A stretch of 64,000 nt of DNA from Peptostreptococcaceae bacterium (GTDB lineage: Bacteria > Bacillota > Clostridia > Peptostreptococcales > Anaerovoracaceae): NCBI GenBank assembly GCA_016650175.1, contig JAENWG010000004.1, forward strand, positions 18,759 through 82,758, in the 5' to 3' direction. The position numbers and the translations under genes are program-made. Below the pieces are notes generated by a model. It was given only the letters and a program-made list of their open reading frames with translations. It did no database searches and was not told the origin of the DNA. Below are positions 7,329 through 15,567 of the stretch, in pieces (position 1 is the first letter of the stretch; each line of letters opens with the position of its first letter).

Positions 7329-8633
7329 TTATACTATTTCTACTATATGATATTTCTTTTTACCTTTTTGTATTAGGAGTTTTCCATCCTCAAACATGTC
7401 TTCAGTTATCATTAGGTGCGTTGATTCAACTTTTTCACCCTTTATTTTAAGCCCACCTTGTTCGATTGTTCTAAATCCATCTCCGTTACTTGTAACCATC
7501 CCCAATTCTTTAATCAGGCCAACAAGTCCTAAGCCTTCACCTTTGAACTTATTTTTATCCATCTTGGTGGTTGGTATATTTTCCATGCTGTTTCCACTTC
7601 CAAAAGCTGCTTTAGCACCTTCTTGTGCTTTTTTAGCTTCTTCTTCTCCATGAACCAGCTTCGTTACTTCATATGCCAATATCTCTTTGGCTTTATTTAT
7701 CTCTTCGTCTTTAAAAGACGATAATCTGTTTACTTCGTCCATTGGTAAGAATGTCAGCATTCTCAGGCATTTATTTACATCAGCATCGGCAACATTTCTC
7801 CAATACTGAAAGAATTCATATGGAGATGTTTTTTCTGGACTAAGCCATAAAGCTCCTTTTTGAGTTTTACCCATCTTTATACCTTCGCTGGTAGTAAGAA
7901 GAGAAAACGTCATTCCATATACTTCTTTGCTTATCATCTTACGAGTTAAGTCAATGCCACCTAAGATATTAGACCATTGATCATTTCCCCCGAATTGCAT
8001 TTTAACATTCATATCTCTCGCCATTACCATAAAATCGAACGACTGCATGAGCATATAGTTGAATTCTAGAAACGATAATCCTTTTTCTAATCTTTGTTTA
8101 AAGCAATCAGCTCGTAGCATGTTATTAACGCTAAAGTGCCTGCCTACATCTCTAACAAAATCAACATATTTAGGTTCTAAAAGCCATGATGCATTATTTA
8201 CCGCTACCGCTTTACCTTTTTCAGGTGTTTTACTTTCCTTTTTACCATCGAAAGAATATTCATCATCAAAATCAATAAATCTATCAAAGAGCAATTTGAA
8301 GCTGTCCGAGTTATACTGAATTGTTTCAGGTGTCATCATCTGTCTCATGTCAGTTCTTCCGGAAGGATCTCCTACCATGGAAGTTCCTCCTCCAATTAAG
8401 ACTACAGGTGTATGACCGTACTTTTGCATATACATCATAATTATTACCTGCATAAAATGTCCTATATGAAGGCAATCTGCAGTGGGATCAAACCCAATAT
8501 AAAATTTAATCTTCTCGTCTTTTAATAATTTGCGAATAGCTTCTTCATCTGTTGTTTGTTCGATGAAGCCCCTTTCCTTAAGAACATCAAATACGTTTTC
8601 GTGTGTACTTACGCCATCTGGAATCATGTTCAT
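7329..8633 (-). CDS. tyrS: Tyrosyl-tRNA synthetase
   Basis: Class Ic aminoacyl-tRNA synthetase charging tRNA-Tyr. The protein is 434 residues. The ATP-binding HIGH motif is at residues 56-59 (CLHIGHFM), the KMSKS-loop equivalent is KMGKT at 253-257, and a C-terminal S4-like RNA-binding domain spans about residues 365-430. An AGGAG-type ribosome binding site precedes the ATG at 8633. It is the last gene of the prfA-sua5-rpiB-upp-tyrS run, 19 bases after upp. No T-box leader is present, so tyrosine-starvation control by that route is absent at this locus. Confidence 0.96.
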   Translation of the reverse strand: MNMIPDGVSTHENVFDVLKERGFIEQTTDEEAIRKLLKDEKIKFYIGFDPTADCLHIGHFMQVIIMMYMQKYGHTPVVLIGGGTSMVGDPSGRTDMRQMMTPETIQYNSDSFKLLFDRFIDFDDEYSFDGKKESKTPEKGKAVAVNNASWLLEPKYVDFVRDVGRHFSVNNMLRADCFKQRLEKGLSFLEFNYMLMQSFDFMVMARDMNVKMQFGGNDQWSNILGGIDLTRKMISKEVYGMTFSLLTTSEGIKMGKTQKGALWLSPEKTSPYEFFQYWRNVADADVNKCLRMLTFLPMDEVNRLSSFKDEEINKAKEILAYEVTKLVHGEEEAKKAQEGAKAAFGSGNSMENIPTTKMDKNKFKGEGLGLVGLIKELGMVTSNGDGFRTIEQGGLKIKGEKVESTHLMITEDMFEDGKLLIQKGKKKYHIVEIV

Positions 8634-8652
8634 ATTCCCAATCTCCTTTTAC

Positions 8653-9282
8653 CTATTTAGTACCGTATAATCTGTCTCCTGCATCTCCAAGTCCAGGTAA
8701 TATATACGCATTTTCATTTAATTTTTCGTCTTTCGCTGCGATGAAAATATCTACATCAGGATGGGCTTTTTGCAATGCCTCAATTCCCTCCGGAGCTGCA
8801 ATAAAGCACATAAAGGTTATATTCTTTCCACCTCTTTGTTTGATAAATTCTATAGCAGCTATTGCACTGCCACCTGTAGCTAGCATTGGATCTACTACAA
8901 ATATCTGTCTCTTTTCTATATCAACTGGTAGTTTGCAATAATATTCCACTGGTTGATGTGTCGTTGGATCTCTATATAGCCCTATATGACCAACTTTTGC
9001 ATTTGGAACTAAAGCTAACATTCCATCTACAAAACCAAGTCCCGCTCTTAAAATCGGAATTATTGCTATATCCTCTCCTTTAAGCATTTGCATTTTTGTT
9101 TTACACATAGGCGTTTCAATTTCTACAGTCTCTAAAGGTAAATTCCGAGTTGCCTCAAAACCCATAAGCATAGCCACTTCTCTAGCTAGCTCTCTAAAGT
9201 CCTTAACACTTGTATCCTTTTGTCTCATTAGCGCTGTTTTGTGTTGAATTAACGGATGATCAAATACATATACTTTTCCCAT
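8653..9282 (-). CDS. upp: Uracil phosphoribosyltransferase
   Basis: Pyrimidine salvage enzyme joining uracil and PRPP to give UMP. The 209-residue length is that of the family. The PRPP-binding loop reads [12 protein letters not shown] (about residues 129-140) and the C-terminus carries the uracil-binding [13 protein letters not shown]. It follows rpiB by 16 bases in the same operon, a neighbour order common in Clostridia and Bacilli. Confidence 0.97.
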   Translation of the reverse strand: MGKVYVFDHPLIQHKTALMRQKDTSVKDFRELAREVAMLMGFEATRNLPLETVEIETPMCKTKMQMLKGEDIAIIPILRAGLGFVDGMLALVPNAKVGHIGLYRDPTTHQPVEYYCKLPVDIEKRQIFVVDPMLATGGSAIAAIEFIKQRGGKNITFMCFIAAPEGIEALQKAHPDVDIFIAAKDEKLNENAYILPGLGDAGDRLYGTK

Positions 9283-9298
9283 CTTTTCCTCCTCGTTA

Positions 9299-9727
9299 TT
9301 ACATACAATCTAATAATTTAACTCTTCTTTCATGTCTTCCACCTTCAAATTCAGTGTTAAGCCATTTATCAACTATTTTAAAAGCCAGATCTTTTTCTGT
9401 AAGTCTGCCACCAAGTGCAAGCATGTTAGCATTATTATGCTTAGCTGCAAGTTCTGCCATCTCAACTGATGTACATAGCGCACATCTAATACCTTTTACT
9501 TTATTTGCTGCAATGGAAATTCCTATCCCCGAACCACAAATAACGATACCTTTTTCTGCCTTTTTCGCTGCAACTTCTTCAGCACATTTTTTTCCGTAAA
9601 CAGGATAATCTACCGATTCCTCAGTATACGCACCTAAATCTACTACTTCGTATCCTTCTTTTTCTAGTTTATTTTTGATTTCTACCTTCAGTTCAAAACC
9701 ACCGTGATCACTAGCTAATGCTATCAT
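9299..9727 (-). CDS. rpiB: Ribose-5-phosphate isomerase B
   Basis: Interconverts ribose-5-phosphate and ribulose-5-phosphate in the pentose phosphate pathway. The protein is 142 residues from the ATG at 9727, chosen because GAGGAGG lies just upstream and the product then starts [10 protein letters not shown] as in the family; an in-frame extension of six codons to 9745 is mostly arginine and unlikely. Active-site Cys64 is in the [10 protein letters not shown] motif. The start overlaps the end of sua5 by 17 bases, suggesting translational coupling. LacAB-type galactose-6-phosphate isomerase is an alternative from sequence, but the operon favours RpiB. Confidence 0.93.
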   Translation of the reverse strand: MIALASDHGGFELKVEIKNKLEKEGYEVVDLGAYTEESVDYPVYGKKCAEEVAAKKAEKGIVICGSGIGISIAANKVKGIRCALCTSVEMAELAAKHNNANMLALGGRLTEKDLAFKIVDKWLNTEFEGGRHERRVKLLDCM

Positions 9728-10730
9728 CCTTCTCCTCCTCAACATATATAATATCGTAACCGGCAGATTTCATCATTCTGTTCATTACAGAAAATCCTAA
9801 TCCTTCTGGTTTTAATGATGCGGCTATTATTAAGTCCACACCGTCTCTATCAAGTCTTCTAAGATCTGCAAAAAATGTCTTTGCGGCTTTTTCACTGTCT
9901 TCACCATAATAAAGGACTTCCACTTTATTTCCTTCATTTTCAGCTTTTTCTTTTAATTCTTCTATGGCTTTACTAATCCCCTTAATGTTGCCTGTTATTA
10001 TTTTAAATTCGGCTTTTGGCGCATAGTGTTTATATTTCATGCCCGGAGATTTAGGTTTAAACTCCTCATTTGAAGGCTTCATAAATAAAGAACCGTCAAA
10101 TTCTGTTTTAACTTCGATGACTTTATCTATATCTTCTTTAGTAATGTATCCCGGTCTTAATATTACAGGAATATCAGATGTTAAATCCAGCACTGTAGAT
10201 TCAATTCCTACTAAGCACGGCTCACCCATAATGACTGCGTCTATTCTTCCGTCCATATCTTCTAACACATCCATTGCCGTAGTAGGGCTAGGTTTCCCTG
10301 ATAAATTAGCACTTGGTGCTGCTATTGGGGTTTTAGACTTCTTAATAAGCTCTCTTGCTATTTCATCACTAGGCATTCTTACAGCTACAGTATTTAGTCC
10401 TCCAGTTGTTATGCTTGGCACATTCTCTTTTTTCTTAAGAACAAAAGTTATAGGTCCAGGCCAAAAGGCTTCCATAAGTGTCTTTGCAGTTGAAGATACT
10501 TCCTCCGCTAATAGCTCAAGTTCCTTAATATCAGAAATATGTACTATCATCGGATTATCGCTCGGTCTTCCCTTAGCCGCATATATCTTGCCAGTCGCCG
10601 TTTCATTTAAAGCATCAGCTCCCAGCCCATATACTGTTTCGGTCGGAAACGCTACAAGGCCTCCACTTCTAATGATTTGAGCCGCAATCTCTATATTCTC
10701 TTTTGTAGTATCTAATTTTTTAGTTATCAT
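9711..10730 (-). CDS. sua5: Threonylcarbamoyl-AMP synthase (Sua5/YwlC)
   Basis: First step of the universal t6A tRNA modification: makes threonylcarbamoyl-AMP from threonine, bicarbonate and ATP. The 339-residue protein is the long Sua5 form, with a YrdC domain (about residues 10-200; FPTETVYGLGADA near residue 33 and KGRPSDNP near 55) and a C-terminal Sua5 domain (about 230-335). It begins five bases after the prfA stop codon and its end overlaps rpiB. The prfA-sua5 neighbourhood is widely conserved in Firmicutes. Confidence 0.95.
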   Translation of the reverse strand: MITKKLDTTKENIEIAAQIIRSGGLVAFPTETVYGLGADALNETATGKIYAAKGRPSDNPMIVHISDIKELELLAEEVSSTAKTLMEAFWPGPITFVLKKKENVPSITTGGLNTVAVRMPSDEIARELIKKSKTPIAAPSANLSGKPSPTTAMDVLEDMDGRIDAVIMGEPCLVGIESTVLDLTSDIPVILRPGYITKEDIDKVIEVKTEFDGSLFMKPSNEEFKPKSPGMKYKHYAPKAEFKIITGNIKGISKAIEELKEKAENEGNKVEVLYYGEDSEKAAKTFFADLRRLDRDGVDLIIAASLKPEGLGFSVMNRMMKSAGYDIIYVEEEKDDSIS

Positions 10731-10734
10731 TTCA

Positions 10735-11799
10735 TTAATATTTCTTCATTTTTTCAGCTTGATCATGAGTTATTAGACCATCTATTATATCTTCAATATC
10801 TCCGTCTAAGAAGCTATCTAATTTATAAATTGTCATACCTATTCTATGATCGGAAACTCTTCCTTGAGGAAAATTATAGGTCCTAATTCTTCCAGATCTA
10901 TCACCTGTTCCAACCTGACTTTTCCTTTGTTCAGATATTTCATCATGTTGTTTTTTTTGCATTAAATCATACAATCTCGATTTTAAAACTTTAAACGCTT
11001 TATCTTTATTTTTTGTCTGTGATTTTTCATCTTGACATGTGACTACGAGTCCTGTAGGAACGTGAGTTAACCTAACAGCTGAATCCGTTGTATTTACACT
11101 CTGACCACCATTTCCTGATGCTCTGTATACATCTACTCTTACTTCATTTGGATCTAAGTTTACTTCTACGTCGTCTACTTCTGGCAATACAGCTATAGTT
11201 GCGGCTGATGTATGAACTCTTCCACTTGATTCTGTTTCCGGAACTCTTTGTACTCTATGAGTACCGCTTTCGAATTTAAGCCTTGAATATGCACCTTTAC
11301 CTTTAATCAATACTACTGCTTCTTTGATACCACCAATTTCGGTTTCGTTCGTATCTAAAATTTCAGCTTTCCATCTTTTTCTTTCTGCATATCTCAAATA
11401 CATTCTTAGAAGGTCTTGACCAAATAGCGCCGCTTCATCCCCGCCGGTACCTGCTCTTACTTCTAGAATTACGTTCTTATCATCATTAGGATCCGTTGGA
11501 ACTAAAAGAATTTTCAAAGCTTCTTCATGCTCTGCTATCAATCCTTCTAATCTTGAGATTTCTTCCTTATAAAAGTCTTTCATCTCTTCATCTGTCTCTG
11601 TATCAACAAGTTCTTTTGCTTCTAAAATATCACTTTTAGCAACTTTGTATTCCTTGTATTTACTAACGATAGGTTCCATTTCGCCCATCTCTTTTATATA
11701 TTTTTGCCACACTGGTTGATTGCTGATAATATCGGGGTCAGAAACCTTTCCCGATAGTTCTACATATTTATCCAACGTAAAATCTAATTTATCAAACAT
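10735..11799 (-). CDS. prfA: Peptide chain release factor 1
   Basis: Recognises UAA and UAG stop codons and triggers hydrolysis of peptidyl-tRNA. The protein is 354 residues. The stop-codon-reading PxT motif is PET at residues 187-189 and the catalytic GGQ is at 231-233, the target of methylation by PrmC, whose gene is in this window at 17984-18835. The terminator at 11871-11900 separates it from rpmE, so the prfA-sua5-rpiB-upp-tyrS group needs a promoter within 11800-11870 or read-through. Confidence 0.97.
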   Translation of the reverse strand: MFDKLDFTLDKYVELSGKVSDPDIISNQPVWQKYIKEMGEMEPIVSKYKEYKVAKSDILEAKELVDTETDEEMKDFYKEEISRLEGLIAEHEEALKILLVPTDPNDDKNVILEVRAGTGGDEAALFGQDLLRMYLRYAERKRWKAEILDTNETEIGGIKEAVVLIKGKGAYSRLKFESGTHRVQRVPETESSGRVHTSAATIAVLPEVDDVEVNLDPNEVRVDVYRASGNGGQSVNTTDSAVRLTHVPTGLVVTCQDEKSQTKNKDKAFKVLKSRLYDLMQKKQHDEISEQRKSQVGTGDRSGRIRTYNFPQGRVSDHRIGMTIYKLDSFLDGDIEDIIDGLITHDQAEKMKKY

Positions 11800-11870
11800 A
11801 ATTATTTTCCTCTCATTTTACTAACTTAATATTATATCATAAAACAATATTGAAATTGTGTTAACGTCGT

Positions 11871-11900
11871 AAAAAAACCGGAATTACAAATTCCGGTTTG
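11871..11900 (-). terminator. Terminator of rpmE
   Basis: On the minus strand AAACCGGAATT and the matching arm ending CCGGTTT form a strong stem around a short loop, followed by seven T. It lies just after the rpmE stop codon. Confidence 0.9.
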
Positions 11901-11913
11901 TTTCTTCTGATTA

Positions 11914-12114
11914 TTAATCGATGTTGTACTTGTTTTTGAATTTATCAACACGGCCACCGCGGTTGATGAATTTTTGCTGTCCGGTAAAGAACGGATGACA
12001 TTCCGAACAAATGTCCACTCTCATTTCTTCTTTTGTTGACTTAGTCGTAAAAGAATTACCGCATGCGCAAGTTACTTTACATTCCTTATAATCAGGATGG
12101 ATTCCTTCCTTCAT
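11914..12114 (-). CDS. rpmE: 50S ribosomal protein L31, zinc-binding type
   Basis: Small ribosomal large-subunit protein of 66 residues. CAC at residues 16-18 and CSEC at 36-39 are the cysteines of the zinc-containing (C+) form. GAGGTG precedes the ATG at 12114. The minus-strand leader carries a short palindrome (GTGCC and GGCAC at 12131-12142) and a weak promoter candidate (TTGTAA, 17 bases, TAAGAT) just upstream. It is monocistronic judging by the terminator after it. Confidence 0.96.
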   Translation of the reverse strand: MKEGIHPDYKECKVTCACGNSFTTKSTKEEMRVDICSECHPFFTGQQKFINRGGRVDKFKNKYNID

Positions 12115-12307
12115 GCTTCACCTCTTTCTCGTGCCTTGGCACATAATTTGCTTTACTTCTGTATAGCCTACATATCTTACCATATAAGACCTTAATTTAC
12201 AAGGGTTATTTGTCATTTTTATAATGTTGTCGATCAACTAATTTCGAGCTTGTTTATGTACGGCCACAACGTTGCGTTCTTTTATTTGTTTAATTTCACA
12301 AAATTCC

Positions 12308-12336
12308 TTGACTCATTGTACTTTTTCTGATACAAT
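12308..12336 (+). promoter_or_regulatory. Predicted sigma-A promoter of the por operon
   Basis: TTGACT at 12308-12313 and TACAAT at 12331-12336 are spaced by exactly 17 bases. The start point would fall near 12343, leaving a leader of about 134 bases before the first por start codon. The remainder of the rpmE-por gap, 12143-12307, holds nothing else I recognise on the plus strand. Confidence 0.7.
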
Positions 12337-12340
12337 CTTG

Positions 12341-12358
12341 TTTGTATACCAATACAAA
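12341..12358. promoter_or_regulatory. Palindrome at the por transcription start, candidate operator
   Basis: TTTGTAT at 12341-12347 and ATACAAA at 12352-12358 are a perfect 7-bp inverted repeat with a 4-base spacer, covering the predicted start point. It does not match the Rex consensus or another operator I know, so the cognate factor is unknown. Confidence 0.4.
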
Positions 12359-12393
12359 GTTTATACTTTGCCTTGATATATTCGTTATCGTTA

Positions 12394-12450
12394 GTTGTAT
12401 TAAGTTTTAGGCTTTCGTCTAAACAAAGATGAAAGTTTTTTTAATACAAC
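12394..12450 (+). promoter_or_regulatory. Candidate transcription attenuator in the por leader
   Basis: CTTTCGTCT (12412-12420) pairs with AGATGAAAG (12427-12435, one G-U pair) and is followed by seven T, an intrinsic terminator placed between the promoter and the first por gene. An alternative hairpin, GTTTTAG (12404-12410) with CTAAAC (12419-12424), shares bases with the terminator's left arm and would exclude it. An outer perfect 10-bp repeat, GTTGTATTAA (12394-12403) and TTAATACAAC (12441-12450), encloses both. I cannot match the leader to a known riboswitch class, and no obvious leader peptide was seen. Confidence 0.45.
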
Positions 12451-12476
12451 GAGAGCTTAAATTAAAGGAGAATATA

Positions 12477-13061
12477 ATGGAGAATATTAATTTAACAGAA
12501 ATCAGATGGCATGGTAGAGGCGGACAAGGCGCAAAAACCGCTTGTATGTTACTCGCCGATGCCGCTTTCAATTCAGGTAAACACGTTCAGGGATTTCCTG
12601 AATACGGTCCAGAGAGAATGGGCGCACCTATAACTGCATATAATAGAATTTCAGACGCTCATTGTGACGTGCATTCGAACATCTATTATCCCAATTACGT
12701 AGTTGTAGTAGATGAAACATTGTTAAATTCTGTAGATGTAACTAGTGGCCTTCATGAAGCAGGTGCTTTAATAGTAAATAGCAAAAAGACACCAGAAGAA
12801 ATAAGACAAAAGGTAAATGGTTATCCCGGTAAAATATGCGTAGTCGATGCTACCGCTATTTCACTTGAGACAATTGGAAAAAACTTCCCCAATACCCCGA
12901 TGCTAGCTGCAACAGTTAAAATAACTAATTTGATTGAAACTAATAAATTTTTACAGGATATGGAAGAATCTCTTAAACATAAGTTTAGTAAAAAACCACA
13001 TTTGATTGCAGGTAATATAGCTGCTTTTAAAAAATCTATGGAGGAGGTTTTGGTGGGATGA
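12477..13061 (+). CDS. porG: Pyruvate:ferredoxin oxidoreductase, gamma subunit
   Basis: Gamma subunit of the four-subunit 2-oxoacid:ferredoxin oxidoreductase. The ATG at 12477 is preceded by AAAGGAG at 12464-12470, giving 194 residues; an upstream in-frame ATG at 12429 lies in the leader terminator and is rejected. The N-terminus has the family motif IRWHGRGGQGAKTA. In archaea and Thermotoga this subunit assists CoA binding and electron transfer. Order gamma-delta-alpha-beta, with short overlaps, is that of pyruvate- and ketoisovalerate-type enzymes; the alpha and beta sequences favour pyruvate. Confidence 0.92.
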   Translation: MENINLTEIRWHGRGGQGAKTACMLLADAAFNSGKHVQGFPEYGPERMGAPITAYNRISDAHCDVHSNIYYPNYVVVVDETLLNSVDVTSGLHEAGALIVNSKKTPEEIRQKVNGYPGKICVVDATAISLETIGKNFPNTPMLAATVKITNLIETNKFLQDMEESLKHKFSKKPHLIAGNIAAFKKSMEEVLVG

Positions 13062-13363
13062 GTTTAAAGAAAGCTAGTTTAATAAACACAAATTCAACAT
13101 GGCAAGAAGTAACGTTGGCCGGCGAAATCTACGAGCCATCTACTTCCTTACTTTTTAATACGGGGGAATGGCGAGTTAATAAACCTGTTATCGACTGGGA
13201 CAAATGTACCCACTGTCTTTTATGTGCACCGTATTGCCCTGATTCAAGCATTCCTGTAAAAAGTGGACTACGCTTGGAATATGACTATATGCATTGCAAA
13301 GGTTGCGGAATATGCGCAAACGTTTGCCCCGTTAACGCTATAACTATGATTAAGGAGGGTTAA
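13058..13363 (+). CDS. porD: Pyruvate:ferredoxin oxidoreductase, delta (2x[4Fe-4S]) subunit
   Basis: Ferredoxin-like subunit of 101 residues that carries electrons from the catalytic TPP site to free ferredoxin. Two cluster-binding motifs are visible: CTHCLLCAPYCP (about residues 49-60) and CKGCGICANVCP (about 80-91). It overlaps the end of porG by four bases and is two bases from porA, so translation is probably coupled. Confidence 0.94.
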   Translation: MSLKKASLINTNSTWQEVTLAGEIYEPSTSLLFNTGEWRVNKPVIDWDKCTHCLLCAPYCPDSSIPVKSGLRLEYDYMHCKGCGICANVCPVNAITMIKEG

Positions 13364-13365
13364 CG

Positions 13366-14553
13366 ATGGCTAGAAAAGATAAGATGTCAGGAAACGAAGC
13401 CGTAGCAACCGCTATGAGACAGATTGAGCCAGATGTTATGGCAGCTTTCCCTATAACACCCTCAACCGAAATACCACAGTATTATTCAAAATTTATTGCA
13501 GATGGTAAAGTTGATACGGAATTTATAGCAGTTGAATCGGAACATAGCGCTATGTCGGCATGTATGGGTGCTTCTGCGGCAGGTGCAAGAGCAGTAACTG
13601 CAACATCATCAGCTGGTCTCGCTTACATGTGGGAAGTACTATACATAGTAGCGTCTTCAAGTCTTCCTGTAGTTATGGCTGTGGTAAACAGAGCATTGTC
13701 AGCTCCAATAAATATTAACAACGATCATTCCGATTCAATGGGTGCAAGAGATACTGGGTGGATTCAACTATATGCAGAATCCAATCAGGAAGTTTATGAT
13801 AACTATATACAGGCTTTTTCTATAGCTGAAGCTTGCAGATTGCCAGTCATGGTCTGCCAAGACGGATTCATCACAAGTCACGGTGTTTCTAATATTGAGC
13901 TTTTAGAAGATAGCGAGGTTAAGGATTTTGTCGGCGAATATATGCCAGCGGATTACCTTTTAAAAAGTGAAAACCCTTTAGCAATCGGACCTTTTGGTGT
14001 ATCCTCATATTATATGGAAATCAAAAGAAAGCAAGCGGAGTCCATGAAAGCTTCAATGCCAATAATTACAGAAGTTGCTGACAAATATGCCAAGCTATCT
14101 GGAAGGCAATATTCATTTTTCGAGGAATATATGATGGATGATGCAGACATTGCACTATTAATAATCGGTTCAAGCGCAGGAACAGCAAAGGCTACTGTCA
14201 ATCTGCTTAGAAGTGAAGGTAAAAAAGTGGGCCTAATTAAGCTTAGAGTTTTCAGACCCTTTCCTAGAGAATCGCTGGCTAAAGCTATGTGCAAGGTAAA
14301 GGCTGTTGCTATAATGGATAAGGCCGAAAGCTTTTCTAATAGCGGTGGACCTCTATTTAGTGAGGCACGAAGCTCATTATATGATCTCCCCAATAAACCT
14401 TATGCTATTAACTACATTTATGGCTTAGGCGGAAGAGATATTACAGTAGAACACTTTTGCGAAATTTATAACGACTTATTTGCTATTATAGATAGCAATG
14501 ATCCCGGTGATGTATATAGATACATAGGTGTTAGAGATTCGAGGTTTAAATAA
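13366..14553 (+). CDS. porA: Pyruvate:ferredoxin oxidoreductase, alpha subunit
   Basis: Catalytic alpha subunit, 395 residues, for oxidative decarboxylation of pyruvate to acetyl-CoA with reduction of ferredoxin. The N-terminal pyrimidine-binding domain contains AAFPITPSTEIPQYY (about residues 26-40) and the segment NRALSAPININNDHSDSMGARDTG (about 110-133), the second typical of pyruvate-type rather than branched-chain enzymes. A transketolase C-terminal-like domain follows from about residue 260. GGAGGG precedes the ATG. The stop codon overlaps the porB start by one base. Confidence 0.94.
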   Translation: MARKDKMSGNEAVATAMRQIEPDVMAAFPITPSTEIPQYYSKFIADGKVDTEFIAVESEHSAMSACMGASAAGARAVTATSSAGLAYMWEVLYIVASSSLPVVMAVVNRALSAPININNDHSDSMGARDTGWIQLYAESNQEVYDNYIQAFSIAEACRLPVMVCQDGFITSHGVSNIELLEDSEVKDFVGEYMPADYLLKSENPLAIGPFGVSSYYMEIKRKQAESMKASMPIITEVADKYAKLSGRQYSFFEEYMMDDADIALLIIGSSAGTAKATVNLLRSEGKKVGLIKLRVFRPFPRESLAKAMCKVKAVAIMDKAESFSNSGGPLFSEARSSLYDLPNKPYAINYIYGLGGRDITVEHFCEIYNDLFAIIDSNDPGDVYRYIGVRDSRFK

Positions 14554-15488
14554 TGGTATATAAATTAAAAAATGAATTAGAAAAAAAAGAAAGATTTTCA
14601 GGCGGTCATAGATTATGTTCAGGCTGTGGGGCAGGTATTGCTGTAAGAGGTGTACTTAGGGCGCTTGAAGAAAAAGATAAAGCAGTTATAACTAATGCAA
14701 CAAGCTGTCTTGAGGTTTCATCTTTTCTTTATCCTTATACAGCTTATGCCGATAGCTATATCCATAGTGCTTTTGCTAACGCTGCAGCTACTTGCTCAGG
14801 TACTTCAGCCGCATATGCCTCACTTAAACGAAAAGGTAAAGTCAAAGATAACTTTAAATTTATAGCTTTTGGAGGCGATGGCGGTACCTATGATATTGGT
14901 CTTCAATCATTATCTGGTGCTATGGAAAGAAACAGTGATATGGTTTACGTTTGCTATGACAATGAAGCTTATATGAACACTGGTATACAACGTTCGTCAG
15001 CTACACCTAGATTTGCAGATGCAACTACTTCCCCTACTGGCGCAGTTTCGTATGGTAAAGTTCAAAACAAAAAGAATTTGACCGAAATCATCGCTGCTCA
15101 TAATGTCCCTTATGTAGCTCAAACTACATTTACAGGTAATATGAAAGATTTTCACGAAAAATCTAAAATAGCTCTTTATACTGAGGGCGCTTGTTTCCTA
15201 AATGTATTATCGCCTTGTCCTAGAGGTTGGGGTTATGAAGCTTCTTTATTGCCAGAACTTTGCAGGCTCGCTGTTGAAACTTGCGTTTGGCCACTTTATG
15301 AAATTTTAAATGGTGAATGGAAAGTAAATTACATTCCAAAGAAAAAATTACCTATTGAAGAATTTTTAAGCATGCAAACTAGATTTGCACATATGTTTAA
15401 ACCCGGTAATGAATGGATGATAGAATCTGCTCAAACGTACGTAGATGAACAATGGGATAAATTACTCAAAAGAGCTAAAGTTAACTAA
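14553..15488 (+). CDS. porB: Pyruvate:ferredoxin oxidoreductase, beta (TPP-binding) subunit
   Basis: TPP-binding beta subunit, 311 residues. CSGCGAG (about residues 22-28) supplies cysteines for a cluster near the active site, and GDGGTYDIG with NEAYMNTG about 30 residues later is the TPP-Mg binding motif. A further Cys-containing stretch, SPCPRGWGYE, lies near residue 222. Last gene of the operon. The complex provides the main route from pyruvate to acetyl-CoA and reduced ferredoxin in fermenting clostridia, or works in reverse as pyruvate synthase. Confidence 0.94.
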   Translation: MVYKLKNELEKKERFSGGHRLCSGCGAGIAVRGVLRALEEKDKAVITNATSCLEVSSFLYPYTAYADSYIHSAFANAAATCSGTSAAYASLKRKGKVKDNFKFIAFGGDGGTYDIGLQSLSGAMERNSDMVYVCYDNEAYMNTGIQRSSATPRFADATTSPTGAVSYGKVQNKKNLTEIIAAHNVPYVAQTTFTGNMKDFHEKSKIALYTEGACFLNVLSPCPRGWGYEASLLPELCRLAVETCVWPLYEILNGEWKVNYIPKKKLPIEEFLSMQTRFAHMFKPGNEWMIESAQTYVDEQWDKLLKRAKVN

Positions 15489-15501
15489 ACTTAGCTCTTA
15501 C

Positions 15502-15545
15502 AAAAACAAAGCCAGCAATTAACTATAACTGCTGGTTTTGTTTTA
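15502..15545. terminator. Bidirectional terminator between porB and cca
   Basis: AACAAAGCCAGCA at 15505-15517 pairs with the arm at 15530-15542 around a loop; the plus-strand tail is T-rich and the minus-strand reading also ends in a T run. It serves the convergent porB and cca genes. Confidence 0.85.
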
Positions 15546-15567
15546 AAATGAATTACAGATTTTTATT

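Noticed and set aside
8634..8652. T-box leader for tyrS (and for trpS at 62458-62465)
   Set aside because: The gaps are 19 and 8 bases; no space for a T-box.
12130..12144. GTGCC/GGCAC palindrome as an L31 autoregulatory leader element
   Set aside because: The stem is short with an almost absent loop; not enough to claim a regulatory RNA.
12429..12476. Upstream start for porG
   Set aside because: It lies in the leader hairpin and lacks a ribosome binding site; ATG 12477 has AAAGGAG and gives the family start.
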